A stretch of 64,000 nucleotides of DNA, from assembly GCA_963662175.1 (NCBI GenBank), contig OY759223.1:4559549-4623548 (forward strand), in the 5' to 3' direction. Within the stretch, counting starts at the first letter, position 1. The number at the start of each line of letters is the position of its first letter. Shown one piece after another: positions 62,985 through 64,000 of the stretch. The position numbers and the translations under genes were made by a program. The notes below the pieces were generated by a model. The model did no database searches, was not told the DNA's origin, and saw only the letters and a program-made list of their open reading frames with translations. Origin of the DNA: Aradus depressus (taxonomy: Eukaryota; Arthropoda; Insecta; Hemiptera; Aradidae).

Positions 62985-64000
62985 GAGACTTAGGAAATGC
63001 TTCTTTTTTTCTTTATCAAGTCATGAAATGTTCCAAATGTCAGTGTAATCATTTTAACATTTTCTTTAATAGAAAAGGCAATGAAAAAAAAAAGTTCCAG
63101 TTACGCAACTAGGATACTAATCTTGAAGTTACGTGCCCCCTAGCTGGATAAATGATACAGTTCATATTGTTTGTGTGTCACAATGGGGCTTTGTATTTCA
63201 CAAACATGATACAATTTCTCTCAAATGTTATCGCAACAAGAAATAGATATTTTCGACAGGCTTTAATCAAAATAAACAAGATTGAAAAAAAAAAAAACGA
63301 TCTTAGTTAATACTTTTTTTTTTTTTTTGCATCACTTTCATTTCAACAATGCATACAAAATAGATACGGGAAGAACAATGGAGTCTACTTCCCACCGGTA
63401 TAGAAAAATAGTCTGCATTCCTCTTGGCAAGGATTCCAATGTAAAGGGAACAAAGTAACAACTATAGTCTGTCCGATGTTTAGTGGGGCCCGCCCAATCA
63501 GAAACCAAAGCAAACCGCCCTTCTAGTTGGAGGAATGCGCGGTTGCCATACTTACCAGATTGTTATTCAACATAGTAATTATTTCAGCAAATATTATTAT
63601 CTAATGGTTAATTAATAAAAGTATTTTCATTCAATGTCAAGGCTTAAAAACTCATATTTAACTGGCCGTGACTAGAAACGAGAAACTTGTCAGTCAAACT
63701 GGAGAATTGACAACACCGCTCCCCTCCACAGGCCCAAGTCTCGGCTAGGAGCGGACAGACTCGGCAAGGAAGTGACAAAACCGGGCTCCAATTTCAAGCA
63801 AACAACAATTGTTAGATTAATGTTAATAAAATGAATAAAACAAAGAAATTGTTTACCTTTTATATTGTCTAAATTCACAAAAAAATTACCATAAAGTGTA
63901 CCGATATCGGATTACGCCATCAATATCGCAAAGTTTAAATGAGAAAAACATCGCAGAAAAATGTCCGGAGATGTTACTTCCCAGGCCTAACGTTGTATAG
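62985..64000. other. Largely unique tail of the window
   Basis: 63480-63560 is GC-richer and has GCCCGCCCAATCAGAAACC, that is a GC box-like GCCCGCCC beside CCAAT, then GGCGGTTTGC-type sequence on the minus strand. GGTAAGTATGG on the minus strand near 63550 resembles a 5' splice site. 63715-63785 is also GC-richer. These could belong to a host gene's 5' region, but nothing confirms transcription. Confidence 0.2.

Overview
This 64 kb window looks like eukaryotic, probably arthropod, non-coding DNA. It is very AT-rich, with long A/T, G/C and (TA)n tracts. It is packed with decayed transposable elements of arthropod type: Jockey-like and RNase H-bearing or R1-like non-LTR retrotransposons, Penelope-like elements with a GIY-YIG domain, Helitrons, hAT and PIF/Harbinger relics, and tRNA-derived SINEs. 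The species cannot be named from the sequence. No intact host gene, rRNA, functional tRNA, prokaryotic operon or CRISPR array was found. Nearly all open frames come from repeats or chance, and the only candidate host exons are weak.

Layout. 1-5.9 kb: a possible MITE, a 30-G tract, a weak exon candidate, a 250-bp-arm hairpin (2315-2817) and SINE fragments. 5.9-10.5 kb: a tandem array of Penelope-like (minus) and Jockey-like (plus) relics, with a second tRNA-derived SINE inserted. 12.6-18.6 kb: repeat fragments, a MITE and a Jockey/CR1-type RT relic. 18.6-24.2 kb: an RT relic duplicated head-to-head, a hairpin, two TIR elements and a minus-strand Helitron. 25-30.1 kb: an inverted-repeat element, two Jockey 3' ends and an R1-like 3' end. 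31-39.5 kb: a modular CTTCCCC-family element with a nested palindrome, many SINE copies, an RNase H LINE 3' end and a Harbinger fragment. 40.5-41.5 kb: a hAT MITE with an 8-bp target duplication and nine 50-bp tandem units. 45-48.4 kb: a foldback element, a 27-bp minisatellite and a plus-strand Helitron. 50.8-61.2 kb: dense CTTCCCC-family copies, SINEs and a 33-bp minisatellite. 61.4-64 kb: a 39-bp tandem repeat, a MITE and a largely unique tail.

Three families dominate. (1) A ~305-330 bp tRNA-derived SINE (called SINE-1 here) has pol III boxes A and B, a conserved core and an (AACTA/CCTAA)-like tail, with about 27 full or partial copies. (2) A modular family (called the CTTCCCC family here) has TACTTCCCC-type ends and ~145-bp internal modules. 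(3) A recurring short motif, CTGANGA + one A/T + hairpin + GAAA, occurs at eight or more loci in Penelope-like and foldback elements. It resembles a hammerhead ribozyme core; the best copy also shows helix I, a palindromic helix III and a UUC cleavage-site triplet. Two foldback insertions carrying inverted pairs of this motif have clear 12-13 bp target-site duplications. This motif set is the most promising unexplained signal in the window. All family assignments are by eye; no search was run.
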